Below are positions 23,209-32,281 of a DNA stretch of 64,000 nt, in pieces (the first letter of the stretch is position 1; every line of letters starts with the position of its first letter). Source of the stretch: UBA7672 sp038326205 (GTDB lineage Bacteria > Pseudomonadota > Alphaproteobacteria > Caulobacterales > Hyphomonadaceae); contig JBBQJV010000008.1 of the NCBI GenBank assembly GCA_038326205.1, positions 1-64,000 on the forward strand, read 5' to 3'. The notes beneath the pieces are model-generated. The model saw nothing but the letters and a program-made list of their open reading frames with translations. It made no database searches and had not been told where the DNA came from. A program made the translations under genes and the position numbers.

Positions 23209-24558
23209 ATGGCCCGGCCGCAATCAGATACCGCTTCGACCATTGGCTGGCAGGCGCGCCTCGCCGCCGCCGAGCTTGTGCTCGTGGCTATGGAGGGGAC
23301 GTCCGATTTTGACGCCGCCATGGATAAGAGCCGTACGTTCAAGCGCCTTCAGGGTCCAGATCGCGGTTTTGCGCGGGCGATGGCGGGGGCGGCTCTGCGC
23401 GCGGTTGGCCGGATAGACTGGGCCCTGGGCGGCATGTTGAAGCGACCGCTGGACGAGATTCAGCCGACGCTGCGGGCGCTGCTGCGTGTGGGCGCCGCCC
23501 AGCTCTGGATAATGAATGTCGCTGATCACGCAGCAGTCTCGGCCACGGTGGAGGCGGCGGGCAAATGGGAGGACGCGCGTAAAGGGGGAGGGCTGATCAA
23601 CGCCGTGCTCCGCCGCGCCGCGCGCGAAGGCGATGCGTTCGCCAATTCGCCGGTCACAGCAGTGTGGCCCGACTGGCTCGCAGCGCGGATGAAGGCCTCG
23701 CTTGGCGCGGCGCAGGCCGAAGAACTGGCGTTGGCCCAGATCGACGAGCCGCCGATCGATCTCACCCTGCGTTCGCCTGATGATACCGAAGCGTGGGCGG
23801 AAAAGCTCGAAGCGGAATTGTTGCCCAATGGCTCTCTGCGCCTGCAGTCGGGGGCGGGCCTGATGGAGATGCCGGGCTTTGCCGAAGGCGCCTGGTGGGT
23901 GCAGGACACGGCGGCGGCGCTTCCGGCAAAGCTGCTGGGCGATGTGCGTGGTCGGGCTGTGGCTGACCTCTGTGCAGCGCCAGGCGGCAAGGCGATGCAG
24001 CTTGCCAGCATGGGGGCAAAGCTATTCGCGATCGACATGTCGCGTCAGCGCATCGTGCGCCTGCGCGAGAACGCCGAACGTGCAAAGCTGGCGATGACCA
24101 TTGTTGAATCCGATGCCAGAACATGGCGTCCCGAACAGCCGCTCGATGCTGTGCTGCTTGATGCTCCTTGTTCTGCGCTTGGCATCATTCGCCGCCATCC
24201 CGAAGGCGTGTGGCGGCGCGATCCCAAAGATCTCGTGCGTTTCCCGTCTATCCAGCGCGCGCTGGTGGAAGCCGCGCACGAGATGCTGCGGCCGGGCGGG
24301 CGTCTGGTTTATTCGGTCTGCACGCCGGTGCCGGAAGAGGGCAGCGAGATCATTGAAGCGGTGATTGCCGCGGGCGGCTGGAAGCGCGTGCCGGTAAAGC
24401 CTGCCGAGATTGCCGGATTTCAACAGTCCTTAACGACAGATGGCGATGTGCTGACGCTGCCGCACGCGCGTGTCTCTGGCGCCGCGCCAGCTGAGGAAAA
24501 CGCAACCGCGCCGATGAATTCGGACACTTTCTTCATCGCGCGTCTTGAACGGTTGTAG
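23209..24558 (+). CDS. rsmB: 16S rRNA m5C967 methyltransferase, RsmB/Sun family
   Basis: 449 residues. The N-terminal NusB-like helical domain (about 10-140) is followed by a class I methyltransferase domain. Key motifs: C-A-A-P-G-G-K near 247-253, D-A-P-C-S-A-L-G near 318 and Y-S-V-C-T near 370; the last two carry the proton-shuttling and nucleophilic Cys of m5C enzymes. The start is placed at ATG 23209; GTG 23173 would add 12 residues and neither has a strong ribosome-binding site. In many alphaproteobacteria rsmB precedes rpe and a heparinase-like gene, as here. Confidence 0.9.
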   Translation: MARPQSDTASTIGWQARLAAAELVLVAMEGTSDFDAAMDKSRTFKRLQGPDRGFARAMAGAALRAVGRIDWALGGMLKRPLDEIQPTLRALLRVGAAQLWIMNVADHAAVSATVEAAGKWEDARKGGGLINAVLRRAAREGDAFANSPVTAVWPDWLAARMKASLGAAQAEELALAQIDEPPIDLTLRSPDDTEAWAEKLEAELLPNGSLRLQSGAGLMEMPGFAEGAWWVQDTAAALPAKLLGDVRGRAVADLCAAPGGKAMQLASMGAKLFAIDMSRQRIVRLRENAERAKLAMTIVESDARTWRPEQPLDAVLLDAPCSALGIIRRHPEGVWRRDPKDLVRFPSIQRALVEAAHEMLRPGGRLVYSVCTPVPEEGSEIIEAVIAAGGWKRVPVKPAEIAGFQQSLTTDGDVLTLPHARVSGAAPAEENATAPMNSDTFFIARLERL

Positions 24559-24649
24559 CTGGCTTCCCATTCGATCTGTGGCGGTGGGTTCAGTAAGGCT
24601 GATCTTGACACATTTATGCCTTTGATAAGCGCCGAAGACGATCAAATGA

Positions 24650-24664
24650 GTTCAGTCTGGGTTC
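24650..24664 (+). promoter_or_regulatory. candidate LexA box upstream of small lipoprotein gene
   Basis: GTTC AGTCTGG GTTC is an exact GTTC-N7-GTTC match, 71 bp before the ATG at 24736. A TTGACA lies at 24605-24610, but no well-spaced -10 box is obvious. The match may be chance, although it is intergenic and correctly placed for an operator. Confidence 0.6.
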
Positions 24665-24735
24665 ACTGACCTCAAACTAGTTTGCGTGTGAAGGGACGGG
24701 TTCTCCCCCGGATTCGTCGCTCCGAGGAATGCAAG

Positions 24736-24999
24736 ATGGGCACCACTTTCCGCACCTTGTCTGACGCGCCCGCTAGGGCTGTCGACCCCGCAATGGACCC
24801 GACACGTGCCTCCACCATCGCCAAGCCGCAGAAAGCTTTCGCGGTTGCCTTCGCCGTGCTTGCCGCTGCGTTGGCCGGTTGCGCCAGCGGCATCGGCGCG
24901 GGCGGTCGTGATGAAGCCAACGGGTACAAGGCCCGTGTCGCGGACAACGCTTTCGCTAACGTACGTCCGATCAACATCGACTACCGGACAGCTCCCTAG
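24736..24999 (+). CDS. small predicted lipoprotein, possibly SOS-controlled
   Basis: 87 residues. GAGGAA precedes the ATG at good spacing. A polar N-terminal stretch of about 32 residues comes before a hydrophobic segment A-F-A-V-A-F-A-V-L-A-A-A-L-A-G-C, so lipidation at Cys would need an unusually long n-region; it could instead be a one-helix membrane protein. The last 25 residues are polar and may face the periplasm. A LexA-type box lies upstream. SOS-induced small membrane proteins in Caulobacter (SidA, DidA) block division, so a similar task is possible but not shown. Confidence 0.65.
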   Translation: MGTTFRTLSDAPARAVDPAMDPTRASTIAKPQKAFAVAFAVLAAALAGCASGIGAGGRDEANGYKARVADNAFANVRPINIDYRTAP

Positions 25000-25060
25000 C
25001 GCAGGCCGGTTTGGCGCTGGACCAGTTGCACCGCCGGTACGGCGCTGCTAGGCCGGCACA

Positions 25061-25720
25061 ATGTCAGATGTCCTGATTTCGCCCTCTATTCTGGCGGCAG
25101 ACTTCGCCCGGCTCGGCGAGGAAGTGCGTGCCGTGGATGCAGCCGGCGCGGACATGATCCATGTCGATGTGATGGACGGTCATTTTGTCCCCAACATCTC
25201 GATCGGGCCCATCGTGATCGAAAAGCTACGGCCGTACACAGCCAAGCCCTTTGATGTACACCTGATGATATCGCCGGTGGACGCCTATCTTGAAGCCTTC
25301 GCCGCAGCCGGCGCCGACATAATTACTGCCCATCCCGAAGCAGGCCCGCACTTCCACCGCACGCTTCAGGTGATCCGCAAGCTGGGCAAGAAGGCTGGCG
25401 CCGCGCTCAATCCATCGACGTCGGCCGACGTGCTCGATCCCGTGCTCGAAGACCTGGATCTCATTCTGGTAATGAGTGTCAATCCCGGCTTCGGCGGACA
25501 AAAGTTCATCGATAGCCAGCTGCGCAAGATCGAAGCCATTCGCAAGAAACTCGACCGCGCCAACCTCAAGACCATCCTCGAAGTCGATGGCGGCATTGCT
25601 CCCGCCAATGCACAGGCAGTGATCGATGCAGGCGCCACGGCGCTGGTCGCCGGCTCCGCGATCTTCGGCAAGGGCGCTGAGCGTTACGCTGCTGAGATCG
25701 CAGCCCTTCGGGGAAGGTGA
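25061..25720 (+). CDS. rpe: ribulose-phosphate 3-epimerase
   Basis: 219 residues, a TIM barrel converting ribulose-5-phosphate to xylulose-5-phosphate in the pentose phosphate pathway. Signatures: I-S-P-S-I-L-A-A-D-F at the start, H-V-D-V-M-D-G-H-F-V-P-N (metal His and catalytic Asp), V-H-L-M-I, M-S-V-N-P-G-F-G-G-Q-K-F and E-V-D-G-G-I. It leads a tight rightward run with heparinase and dehydratase genes (7 bp and 0 bp gaps). Confidence 0.97.
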   Translation: MSDVLISPSILAADFARLGEEVRAVDAAGADMIHVDVMDGHFVPNISIGPIVIEKLRPYTAKPFDVHLMISPVDAYLEAFAAAGADIITAHPEAGPHFHRTLQVIRKLGKKAGAALNPSTSADVLDPVLEDLDLILVMSVNPGFGGQKFIDSQLRKIEAIRKKLDRANLKTILEVDGGIAPANAQAVIDAGATALVAGSAIFGKGAERYAAEIAALRGR

Positions 25721-25727
25721 ACGCAGG

Positions 25728-27479
25728 ATGGCGCTGCCTCCCCTCGGCCCCGCGCCGCCCGTCGGCGAACGCGACACGGAATATGCCGAGTGGCTGGAAA
25801 ACACCGGCCTTTCTGGCGCCGCCATCAGCGCGTCGCCCGTTCATCGCCTGAAGATTTCAGGGCCCGGTCCCATGTCGTTCACGGCGCTGCCGACCAGCAA
25901 CCGCCCGGCCAACCGCGTCCGCGGTGAAGCCATTATGGCGGGCCGCTGGCGCTTCGGCTCCGCGCATATCGAGACCCCGTCGGGCCACAGTCCCTGGGGC
26001 CCCGAATTCCCGACCTTCCACTTCGCGGACCGCATCCACCGTTTCCACTGGCTGCGCGACCTTGCCGCCTGCGGTCCGACCGGTGAGGCGCGGGCGCGGG
26101 CGCTGGTGGTGGCGTGGACAGAATCCTACGGGAAGTGGGACGACTTTGCCTGGCGATTAGGCGTCACGGCTGATCGGGTGATCAATTTTCTCTCGGCGGG
26201 TCCGGTGCTCTTTGGCCCTCTCGATAGCGATAGTCGCCATGCCGTGATGGACACGCTCGGCCGCCAGATCCGCCATCTCCAGTTCTCCGCGCCCGAGGAA
26301 ACCGACCCCGCCGTCCGCTTCAGGATCGCCGTCGCGCTCTCCTTGGCGGGCGCTGCGACCGAAGATGGCCGCAAGGTTCTGGAAGCCGGTCTCACTATGC
26401 TCGAGACCGAATGTTCAGCGCAGATCCTGCCGGATGGCGGCCACATCAACCGCAGCCCTGAAACTCTCGCCGAAACGCTCCTCGACATCCACGCGGTTGA
26501 GGAATTGCTGCTCCGCCTCGGGATCAGCGCGCCGCTGTTTCTCAATAAGCTGCAGCCGCGCATGGCGGCCATGCTCAGCTTCTTCAACACGCCTGATGGC
26601 GGCCTCTTGCCCGCCAATGGCGGCGGCGATTGCGTTGCCGGCCTGGCGCGCGCGGCGCTGCGTCCGCACGGTGGAGTGAATTCGAAATTCTCCTTCGCGC
26701 GCCTGTCTGCCTATCAGCGTGTCCAAGCCAGTGAATTGACCGTTTATGTTGATGCGGGCCCCGGTCCGGACCGTCCGCATGGGAGCCACGCCCATGCCGG
26801 CGCGCTGGCGCTGACAGTCGATGATGGGGCCGAGCGGATCATCACGTCGTGTGGGTCCAACACTGACCTCGACCCTGTCATCCGCGACGCCGCCAGACGC
26901 ACGGCGGCGCACTCCGTCCTGTCGCTGAACGGGGAAGACTCGGCCGTGTTCGCAGTCGATCGCATTACGGGAATGCGTGCACCCGAGGGTCCTGCCCAGC
27001 TGGCGGTGCGGCGGATGGAGGAGGGGGATCAGTACCTGCTGGAAGGCCAGCATGCCGGATGGCGCGTACGTCATGGCCTGATCTATCGTCGCAGGCTCTA
27101 TGTGGCGATGAGCGGAATGCGGATCACCGGCGAGGACAGCCTGTCCCGCCCCATGTCAGACGCGGCCCCGGCCTTTCCGGGAGCGCTCATTCCGTTCGAG
27201 ATACGATTCCACCTGCATCCCGACGTTCAGATCGCAAAAGACCCTGATGAGAAGACTGTGTTCCTGGGGTTACCCAAGCGGCAGCACGTGTGGAGATTTC
27301 GCAGTGAGACTTTGCTTTCCGTGGAAGATTCGCGTTACTGGGGTGGCGAGGTGGCACATAAATCGTGGCAGCTCGTAATTCGGGGATCAGCCGATCCGGG
27401 AGCGGACGGCTCGCAAGCGCCTAATCGGGTTCGTTGGGCCCTCTCCAGGGTAGGTCTTGGGGGTGGCGGGGGAAGTTAA
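25728..27479 (+). CDS. heparinase II/III-family protein
   Basis: 583 residues. The N-terminal half is an alpha/alpha toroid and the C-terminal half a beta-sheet domain. H-G-S-H-A-H-A-G-A-L-A-L near 347 matches the polysaccharide lyase segment with the metal/catalytic His, and S-G-M-R-I-T-G-E-D-S-L follows. There is no clear signal peptide, so it may act on a cytosolic or lipid-linked polymer. Relatives sit between rsmB/rpe and purH in many alphaproteobacteria, and their substrate is not settled. The ATG follows GGGAAGGTGA, 7 bp after rpe. Confidence 0.85.
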   Translation: MALPPLGPAPPVGERDTEYAEWLENTGLSGAAISASPVHRLKISGPGPMSFTALPTSNRPANRVRGEAIMAGRWRFGSAHIETPSGHSPWGPEFPTFHFADRIHRFHWLRDLAACGPTGEARARALVVAWTESYGKWDDFAWRLGVTADRVINFLSAGPVLFGPLDSDSRHAVMDTLGRQIRHLQFSAPEETDPAVRFRIAVALSLAGAATEDGRKVLEAGLTMLETECSAQILPDGGHINRSPETLAETLLDIHAVEELLLRLGISAPLFLNKLQPRMAAMLSFFNTPDGGLLPANGGGDCVAGLARAALRPHGGVNSKFSFARLSAYQRVQASELTVYVDAGPGPDRPHGSHAHAGALALTVDDGAERIITSCGSNTDLDPVIRDAARRTAAHSVLSLNGEDSAVFAVDRITGMRAPEGPAQLAVRRMEEGDQYLLEGQHAGWRVRHGLIYRRRLYVAMSGMRITGEDSLSRPMSDAAPAFPGALIPFEIRFHLHPDVQIAKDPDEKTVFLGLPKRQHVWRFRSETLLSVEDSRYWGGEVAHKSWQLVIRGSADPGADGSQAPNRVRWALSRVGLGGGGGS

Positions 27480-29387
27480 TTGAGTAGCGTAGAGATATCG
27501 GCAAGACGCGCGGCCATCGAAGCCAAGGCGCTATGTTTCGCTTACGACATCGCGACAGGCATGGTCGCTATGTATCTGGCGCCGCAACTGGTTGCCATGT
27601 TCGCCGGCGGCGCTCCACCAACATGGTTGGAATTCTTCGTCGCCATCGCTTTCGGCGTCACTGCATCCCTCGCTATGTGGCTTCGCGGTGTTCACCGTCA
27701 GGTCTGGCGTCACACATCGCTGCGCGACGTCGTGCGTATTTTCCAGGCTGTCCTCCTGACGCACCTGATGTCGCTACCCATTCTGATTCTAGTGAAAACG
27801 CTGGAAGATTTTCCGATCGCATCGATCTACCTCCAGTTCCCGATCTGGATCTTCCTGCTGATGATCGCGCGGCTGTGGGCGCGTGGGCGCGCCACCGGCG
27901 ATCTTTCAGCCATCCTGCGCCGCGAGCCGCCCTATGCGCCGCGTGCACTGGTTGTAGGTCCCGCGAGCCATGTCGCCGAGGCTTTGCGCGCGGCGCGCAA
28001 GGCGCCGTCGGGTACGCCTATTCGGGCCATTGGCATCGTCGAAACCTCGGGCCAGCACTACGGCCGCGATATTGAAGGCGTGCAGGTGATGGGCGGCATC
28101 GACCAACTCGCCACCTTGTTCGATCACTACACAGCGCGGTTTGGCGAGTTGCCGTGGATCGCGATCGCAGCCCCTCCCGAAGATCGCCGCACCATGGAAG
28201 CCGCGCTTGCCGTATCGTCCGCTCGCAAGGCAACACTGCTGCGTCTCGGCGCCAAGGCGATGCTGGAACAGATCCGTCCAGCCGACCTTCTGGCCAGGCC
28301 CGAGCGCCGTCTCGACATGGAGCCTGTCGCGGAGCTCATCTCGGGCGCGAGGGTTTTCATCACAGGGGGTGGCGGGACGATCGGCGGTGAGTTGGCGCGC
28401 CAGTGCGCAGCGCTGGGTCCCTCGGAACTGACCATATACGACGCTTCCGAATTCAACGTGTTCGAGATCGACCAGGAACTGTCGCGCGCCTATCCCAACG
28501 TCGTCCGGCGCATCGTGATTGGCGACGTGCGTGACGAGATGCGGCTTGAGCAGGCGATGCAGGAAGCCGCGCCCGACGTCGTAATCCATGCCGCAGCCCT
28601 GAAGCATGTGCCGCTGATGGAGCAGAACCCCAACGAGGCGATCCTTACCAATGTACTGGGCGCGCGCCGCTGTGCGACCATTGCCGCAGAGTTGGGCGTG
28701 AAGGCCTTCACCTTCATCTCCACCGACAAGGCCGTGAACCCCAGCAACGTTATGGGCGCGACCAAGCGCGCCGCAGAACTTTTCATTCAGGCCTTTGCGC
28801 CAACTGTGCCGGGCACGCGCTTCTCACTGGTCCGCTTTGGCAACGTGCTGGGCTCCAAAGGTTCCGTCTCGCCGTTGTTCGAGCGCCAGATCGCCGAGGG
28901 CGGGCCGGTCACCGTGACCCACCCCGACATGACGCGTTACTTCATGAGTGTTGAAGAAGCTTCCGCCCTCGTCCTGCAAGCGGCCGCATTGTCAGCCAAC
29001 TCCACGTCGCAGGAGGCGACGCTCTACGTACTCGACATGGGTGAGCCCGTGCGGATCATGGACCTTGCGGAAAAGATGATCCGCTTGAAAGGCCTGATCC
29101 CGGGGCAGGACATTCTCATCCGCGTCACCGGACCCCGACCCGGCGAAAAACTGACCGAAACGGTGTTCTACGACCGTGAGCAGGTGATGAACACGCAAGT
29201 CGATGGCGTGCTGGAAGTCGCCAACACGGGCTCGCCGCCCATTGGCGAAGTACAGGCGCGTCTTGATGCGGTAATCGCCTACGCCGCCCGTCGTGATCCA
29301 CAGGCCTCCCTGTCGATGATGAAGGCGCTTGCGCCTGAAATCTTCACGGAAGATCCTTGGGGTGAGCCGGTGATGAACCTCCACTGA
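27480..29387 (+). CDS. membrane-bound nucleotide-sugar 4,6-dehydratase (CapD/WbpM/PglF-like)
   Basis: 635 residues. It starts at a TTG directly after the heparinase stop; GGGGGAAG lies before it and no ATG is available nearby. Four hydrophobic helices (about 17-130) precede a CoA-binding-like region and a short-chain dehydrogenase domain. NAD motif: I-T-G-G-G-G-T-I-G-G near 293. Active site: S-T-D-K-A-V-N then M-G-A-T-K with Met425 replacing the usual Tyr and Lys429 kept, exactly as in PglF/WbpM. The family makes UDP-4-keto-6-deoxy sugars from UDP-GlcNAc for surface polysaccharide or glycoprotein. Confidence 0.92.
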   Translation: MSSVEISARRAAIEAKALCFAYDIATGMVAMYLAPQLVAMFAGGAPPTWLEFFVAIAFGVTASLAMWLRGVHRQVWRHTSLRDVVRIFQAVLLTHLMSLPILILVKTLEDFPIASIYLQFPIWIFLLMIARLWARGRATGDLSAILRREPPYAPRALVVGPASHVAEALRAARKAPSGTPIRAIGIVETSGQHYGRDIEGVQVMGGIDQLATLFDHYTARFGELPWIAIAAPPEDRRTMEAALAVSSARKATLLRLGAKAMLEQIRPADLLARPERRLDMEPVAELISGARVFITGGGGTIGGELARQCAALGPSELTIYDASEFNVFEIDQELSRAYPNVVRRIVIGDVRDEMRLEQAMQEAAPDVVIHAAALKHVPLMEQNPNEAILTNVLGARRCATIAAELGVKAFTFISTDKAVNPSNVMGATKRAAELFIQAFAPTVPGTRFSLVRFGNVLGSKGSVSPLFERQIAEGGPVTVTHPDMTRYFMSVEEASALVLQAAALSANSTSQEATLYVLDMGEPVRIMDLAEKMIRLKGLIPGQDILIRVTGPRPGEKLTETVFYDREQVMNTQVDGVLEVANTGSPPIGEVQARLDAVIAYAARRDPQASLSMMKALAPEIFTEDPWGEPVMNLH

Positions 29388-29443
29388 AAAACGCTTGCCA
29401 CGGCGGGTATTGATCAGCCGCCAGACAACTCCATCTCTAAAAG

Positions 29444-29722
29444 ATGGAAATGCGCGTACTCGTGTTCAACGGAGAGCCGTATTGCGACGGCGACAGGCAG
29501 GACAAGCTCGTCAAACGGACGCTAGAGGCGATCGAGACTAGCGGTGTCACCATCGAGGCCAGTGAGCTTTCTCTGGATCGGGGGTCGGCGCTCTTCCTGA
29601 TCAGTGGTGATTCGGCCGGCATTCGGCGCCTGTGGAGCATTGTCGAGGCCTCTGGCCTGGAGAATGCTTGGGAAGAGTTCGGCTCGCGGCTGGACTGGCA
29701 AACCTTCGAGATGAGCCGTTAG
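29444..29722 (+). CDS. hypothetical protein
   Basis: 92 residues, acidic, with a simple alpha/beta profile (M-R-V-L-V-F-N-G-E-P-Y-C-D-G-D at the start; S-A-L-F-L-I-S-G-D-S-A-G in the middle). Not recognised. No signal peptide or membrane segment. The second ATG (codon 3) is an equally good start; the ribosome-binding site is weak. It lies 56 bp after the dehydratase, in the same direction as purH. Confidence 0.5.
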   Translation: MEMRVLVFNGEPYCDGDRQDKLVKRTLEAIETSGVTIEASELSLDRGSALFLISGDSAGIRRLWSIVEASGLENAWEEFGSRLDWQTFEMSR

Positions 29723-29821
29723 TCGGCAATCGGAACTCCCCTGTAATGCGGCAAGGATGATGGTTTCAAGACCGCCGTCCTGATGCTATCCGGCGCCCAG
29801 CCAGCGCTGGAGCCGCCCGAC

Positions 29822-31438
29822 ATGTCGCCCCCCAAAGCCGCCCCGAAGAATGTGCCCGACCGCGTGGCCGTGAAACGTGCGCTGATTTCGGTCTCCGACA
29901 AGACGGGCCTCATCGAACGCGCGAAGAAGTTGGCAGCGCTGGGTATCGATCTCATCTCGACCGGCGGCACGTCGAAAGCGCTCAAGGAAGCCGGCCTTGC
30001 TGTTCGGGATGTCGCCGATCTCACCGGCTTCCCCGAAATGATGGACGGCCGCGTGAAGACGCTGCACCCGAAAGTGCATGGCGGTCTGCTGTATCGCCGC
30101 GATCTTGCCACGCACACCAGGGACGCAACCGATCACGGCATTGAGCCGATCGATCTGGTCTGGATCAATCTCTACCCGTTCGAAGCCACGGTTGAGGCAG
30201 GCGCCGGTTTTGACGACTGCATCGAGAACATCGATATCGGAGGCCCCGCCATGTTGCGTGCCGCCTCCAAGAACGCTGACTTCGTCGTGGTCTGCACGGA
30301 TGGCGCAGATGTCGATGCAGCGCTTGCAGAGATGGAGCAGGGTGGCGGTGTCTCTCTCAATCGCCGCCGCCGTCTTGCCGCAAAAACCTATGCGCGCACC
30401 GCTGCCTACGATGCCGCGATCTCGGAGTGGTACTGGAAGCAGCTCGGCGAAGAAGCCGGCGACTGGCGAGCCTTCGGTGGCAAGCTGCAGCAGACGCTCC
30501 GCTATGGCGAGAACCCGCACCAGAAAGCGGTGGTCTATGCAGGTCCTGTGAAACGCGCCGGTTTGCTGACGGCCCGTCAGGTGCAGGGTAAGGAACTCAG
30601 CTACAACAACATCAACGACACCGACGCGGCCTATGAACTGGTCGCCGAGTTCGACGCCAAAGTCTCGCCTGCAGTAGCCATCATCAAGCACGCCAACCCT
30701 TGCGGCGTCGCCACTGGCGCGACCGTGACGGAAGCGTATCGCCGCGCGCTCGCGTGCGATTCCACCTCGGCGTTCGGTGGCATCATTGCGGTCAACGTGC
30801 CGCTAGATGGACCTACCGCCGAGGCTATCACCGAAATCTTCACCGAGGTCGTGATCGCGCCCGGCGCCGATGAAGCCGCCATGGCGGTATTCGCGAAGAA
30901 GAAGAACCTTCGCCTGCTGCTGACCGATGGCTTGCCCGATCCGTCACAGCCCGGTGTCATGGTGCGCACGGTTGCCGGTGGCCTGCTGGTTCAGGACCGC
31001 GATATCGGCCGCATCACCGCCGCTGATCTAAAGATTGTTTCGAAACGGCAGCCGAGCCCACAGGAAATCGAAGACCTGATTTTCGCCTTCCGTGTCTGCA
31101 AGCACACCAAGTCCAACGCCATCATCTATGCCAAGAACGGCGCGACTGTCGGCATTGGCGCCGGCCAGATGAGCCGCGTGGATTCAGCCCGGATCGCGCG
31201 CCGCAAGGCGGAAGACGCCGCTTTTGCTATCGGTCGCAGTGATCCCGAAACCATCGGCTCCGTCTGCGCTTCCGACGCATTCTTCCCGTTCGCCGACGGC
31301 CTCCTGCAGGCAGCGCAGGCGGGAGCCACGGCGGTGATCCAGCCTGGCGGCTCTGTGCGCGACGACGAAGTGATCAAGGCCGCCGACGAAGCCGATCTCG
31401 CCATGGTCTTCACGGGAATGCGGCACTTCCGGCATTAG
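29822..31438 (+). CDS. purH: bifunctional AICAR transformylase/IMP cyclohydrolase
   Basis: 538 residues, the normal length. Catalyses the last two steps of purine synthesis. The N-terminal IMP cyclohydrolase domain contains R-A-L-I-S-V-S-D-K-T-G-L and G-G-T-S-K-A-L. The transformylase domain has the K-H-x-N-P-C-G-V-A motif near 285 (Lys and His catalytic), A-F-G-G-I-I-A and K-S-N-A-I. I prefer the ATG at 29822 because GGAG precedes it and the family N-terminus begins there; ATG 29783 would add 13 residues. Confidence 0.96.
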   Translation: MSPPKAAPKNVPDRVAVKRALISVSDKTGLIERAKKLAALGIDLISTGGTSKALKEAGLAVRDVADLTGFPEMMDGRVKTLHPKVHGGLLYRRDLATHTRDATDHGIEPIDLVWINLYPFEATVEAGAGFDDCIENIDIGGPAMLRAASKNADFVVVCTDGADVDAALAEMEQGGGVSLNRRRRLAAKTYARTAAYDAAISEWYWKQLGEEAGDWRAFGGKLQQTLRYGENPHQKAVVYAGPVKRAGLLTARQVQGKELSYNNINDTDAAYELVAEFDAKVSPAVAIIKHANPCGVATGATVTEAYRRALACDSTSAFGGIIAVNVPLDGPTAEAITEIFTEVVIAPGADEAAMAVFAKKKNLRLLLTDGLPDPSQPGVMVRTVAGGLLVQDRDIGRITAADLKIVSKRQPSPQEIEDLIFAFRVCKHTKSNAIIYAKNGATVGIGAGQMSRVDSARIARRKAEDAAFAIGRSDPETIGSVCASDAFFPFADGLLQAAQAGATAVIQPGGSVRDDEVIKAADEADLAMVFTGMRHFRH

Positions 31439-31463
31439 GCGCGCGGTGTATCCAGAAAGCAAA

Positions 31464-31489
31464 ATGGCGAGCGGACAACCGCTCGCCAT
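31464..31489. terminator. bidirectional hairpin between purH and the VWA gene
   Basis: A perfect 11-bp stem (ATGGCGAGCGG at 31464-31474, its complement at 31479-31489) with loop ACAA lies between two convergent genes. The T-run is weak on the + strand, but the preceding AAAA gives T on the other strand. It probably terminates both transcripts. Confidence 0.75.
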
Positions 31490-31512
31490 TCGTCATTTAG
31501 GCATCAAGGGTC

Positions 31513-32154
31513 TCAGGACCTGTTCTTGATGTTCGCTTCCTTCGCTGCGACCCGATCTTCCTCATTGAACACGATCGGCGCGGCGCCCGGTGCGGCCTGG
31601 GCGTAGGCGCGAGACTTCTTCGCTAGGCGCGCCATCGACTCGTTCATCGTTCCGGCCGACATTGCCATCTGTTGGCCGCCGCCGACGCCCACGGAAGACG
31701 CGTCAGCGATGTTGTCAAAGTTGGCGCCGAGGAAGACCACTTCCCAGCCCTTCGCTTTAACACGATCGAGCGCGGCTTTGACGCCATCGCGCGTAACTTC
31801 GCGGGAGGCGTTTTCCTGCCCGTCGGTCATCACCACCACCACCGCCTTGTCTGGATTGTCTCCTTCCGCGAGCGAGATGATCCGCACCATCGCATCAAGC
31901 AGGGGCGTCATGCCGCGTGGGGAAGCTTCCTTGTCGGTGACGTTCTCCCAGTGCAGGGCAGGCTGTTTGCGCCGCAAGACATCGAACTGCAGGCTCTCCT
32001 GGCTGTCGAACACGGCAAGCGAGATGTGGCTGTCGAGGGCCGGGCCGCCTGTTTTATTGGCAAGTTCCTTTGCGAACGCGTTGACGGAGGAAAGCGCTTC
32101 CACCCATAGCGACTGCATAGAACCCGAGCGGTCGAGAAGAATGTAGGCTTGCAT
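31513..32154 (-). CDS. von Willebrand factor A domain protein
   Basis: 213 residues from the ATG at 32154, with AAGGGGAC before it. One VWA domain with a complete metal-ion-dependent adhesion site: D-R-S-G-S-M at 9-14, T-P-L-L-D-A near 89 and M-T-D-G-Q-E-N near 110. There is no signal peptide, so it is cytosolic. The C-terminus is a polar tail with E-E-D-R-V-A-A-K. Related stand-alone VWA proteins sometimes work with AAA ATPases; none is encoded nearby. The open frame continues far upstream, but the good ribosome-binding site settles the start. Confidence 0.85.
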   Translation of the reverse strand: MQAYILLDRSGSMQSLWVEALSSVNAFAKELANKTGGPALDSHISLAVFDSQESLQFDVLRRKQPALHWENVTDKEASPRGMTPLLDAMVRIISLAEGDNPDKAVVVVMTDGQENASREVTRDGVKAALDRVKAKGWEVVFLGANFDNIADASSVGVGGGQQMAMSAGTMNESMARLAKKSRAYAQAAPGAAPIVFNEEDRVAAKEANIKNRS

Positions 32155-32281
32155 GCACTGTCCCCTTTTCGGCTGATCCCCAACCCGCGGGCCGCATGAC
32201 CCGCAGCCGGAAAATGGGTGCGACAGGCCGCCACACCAGTGGCGCGCTGCAAAAAAATTCAGTGCAGATGCAGCTAGCGCG

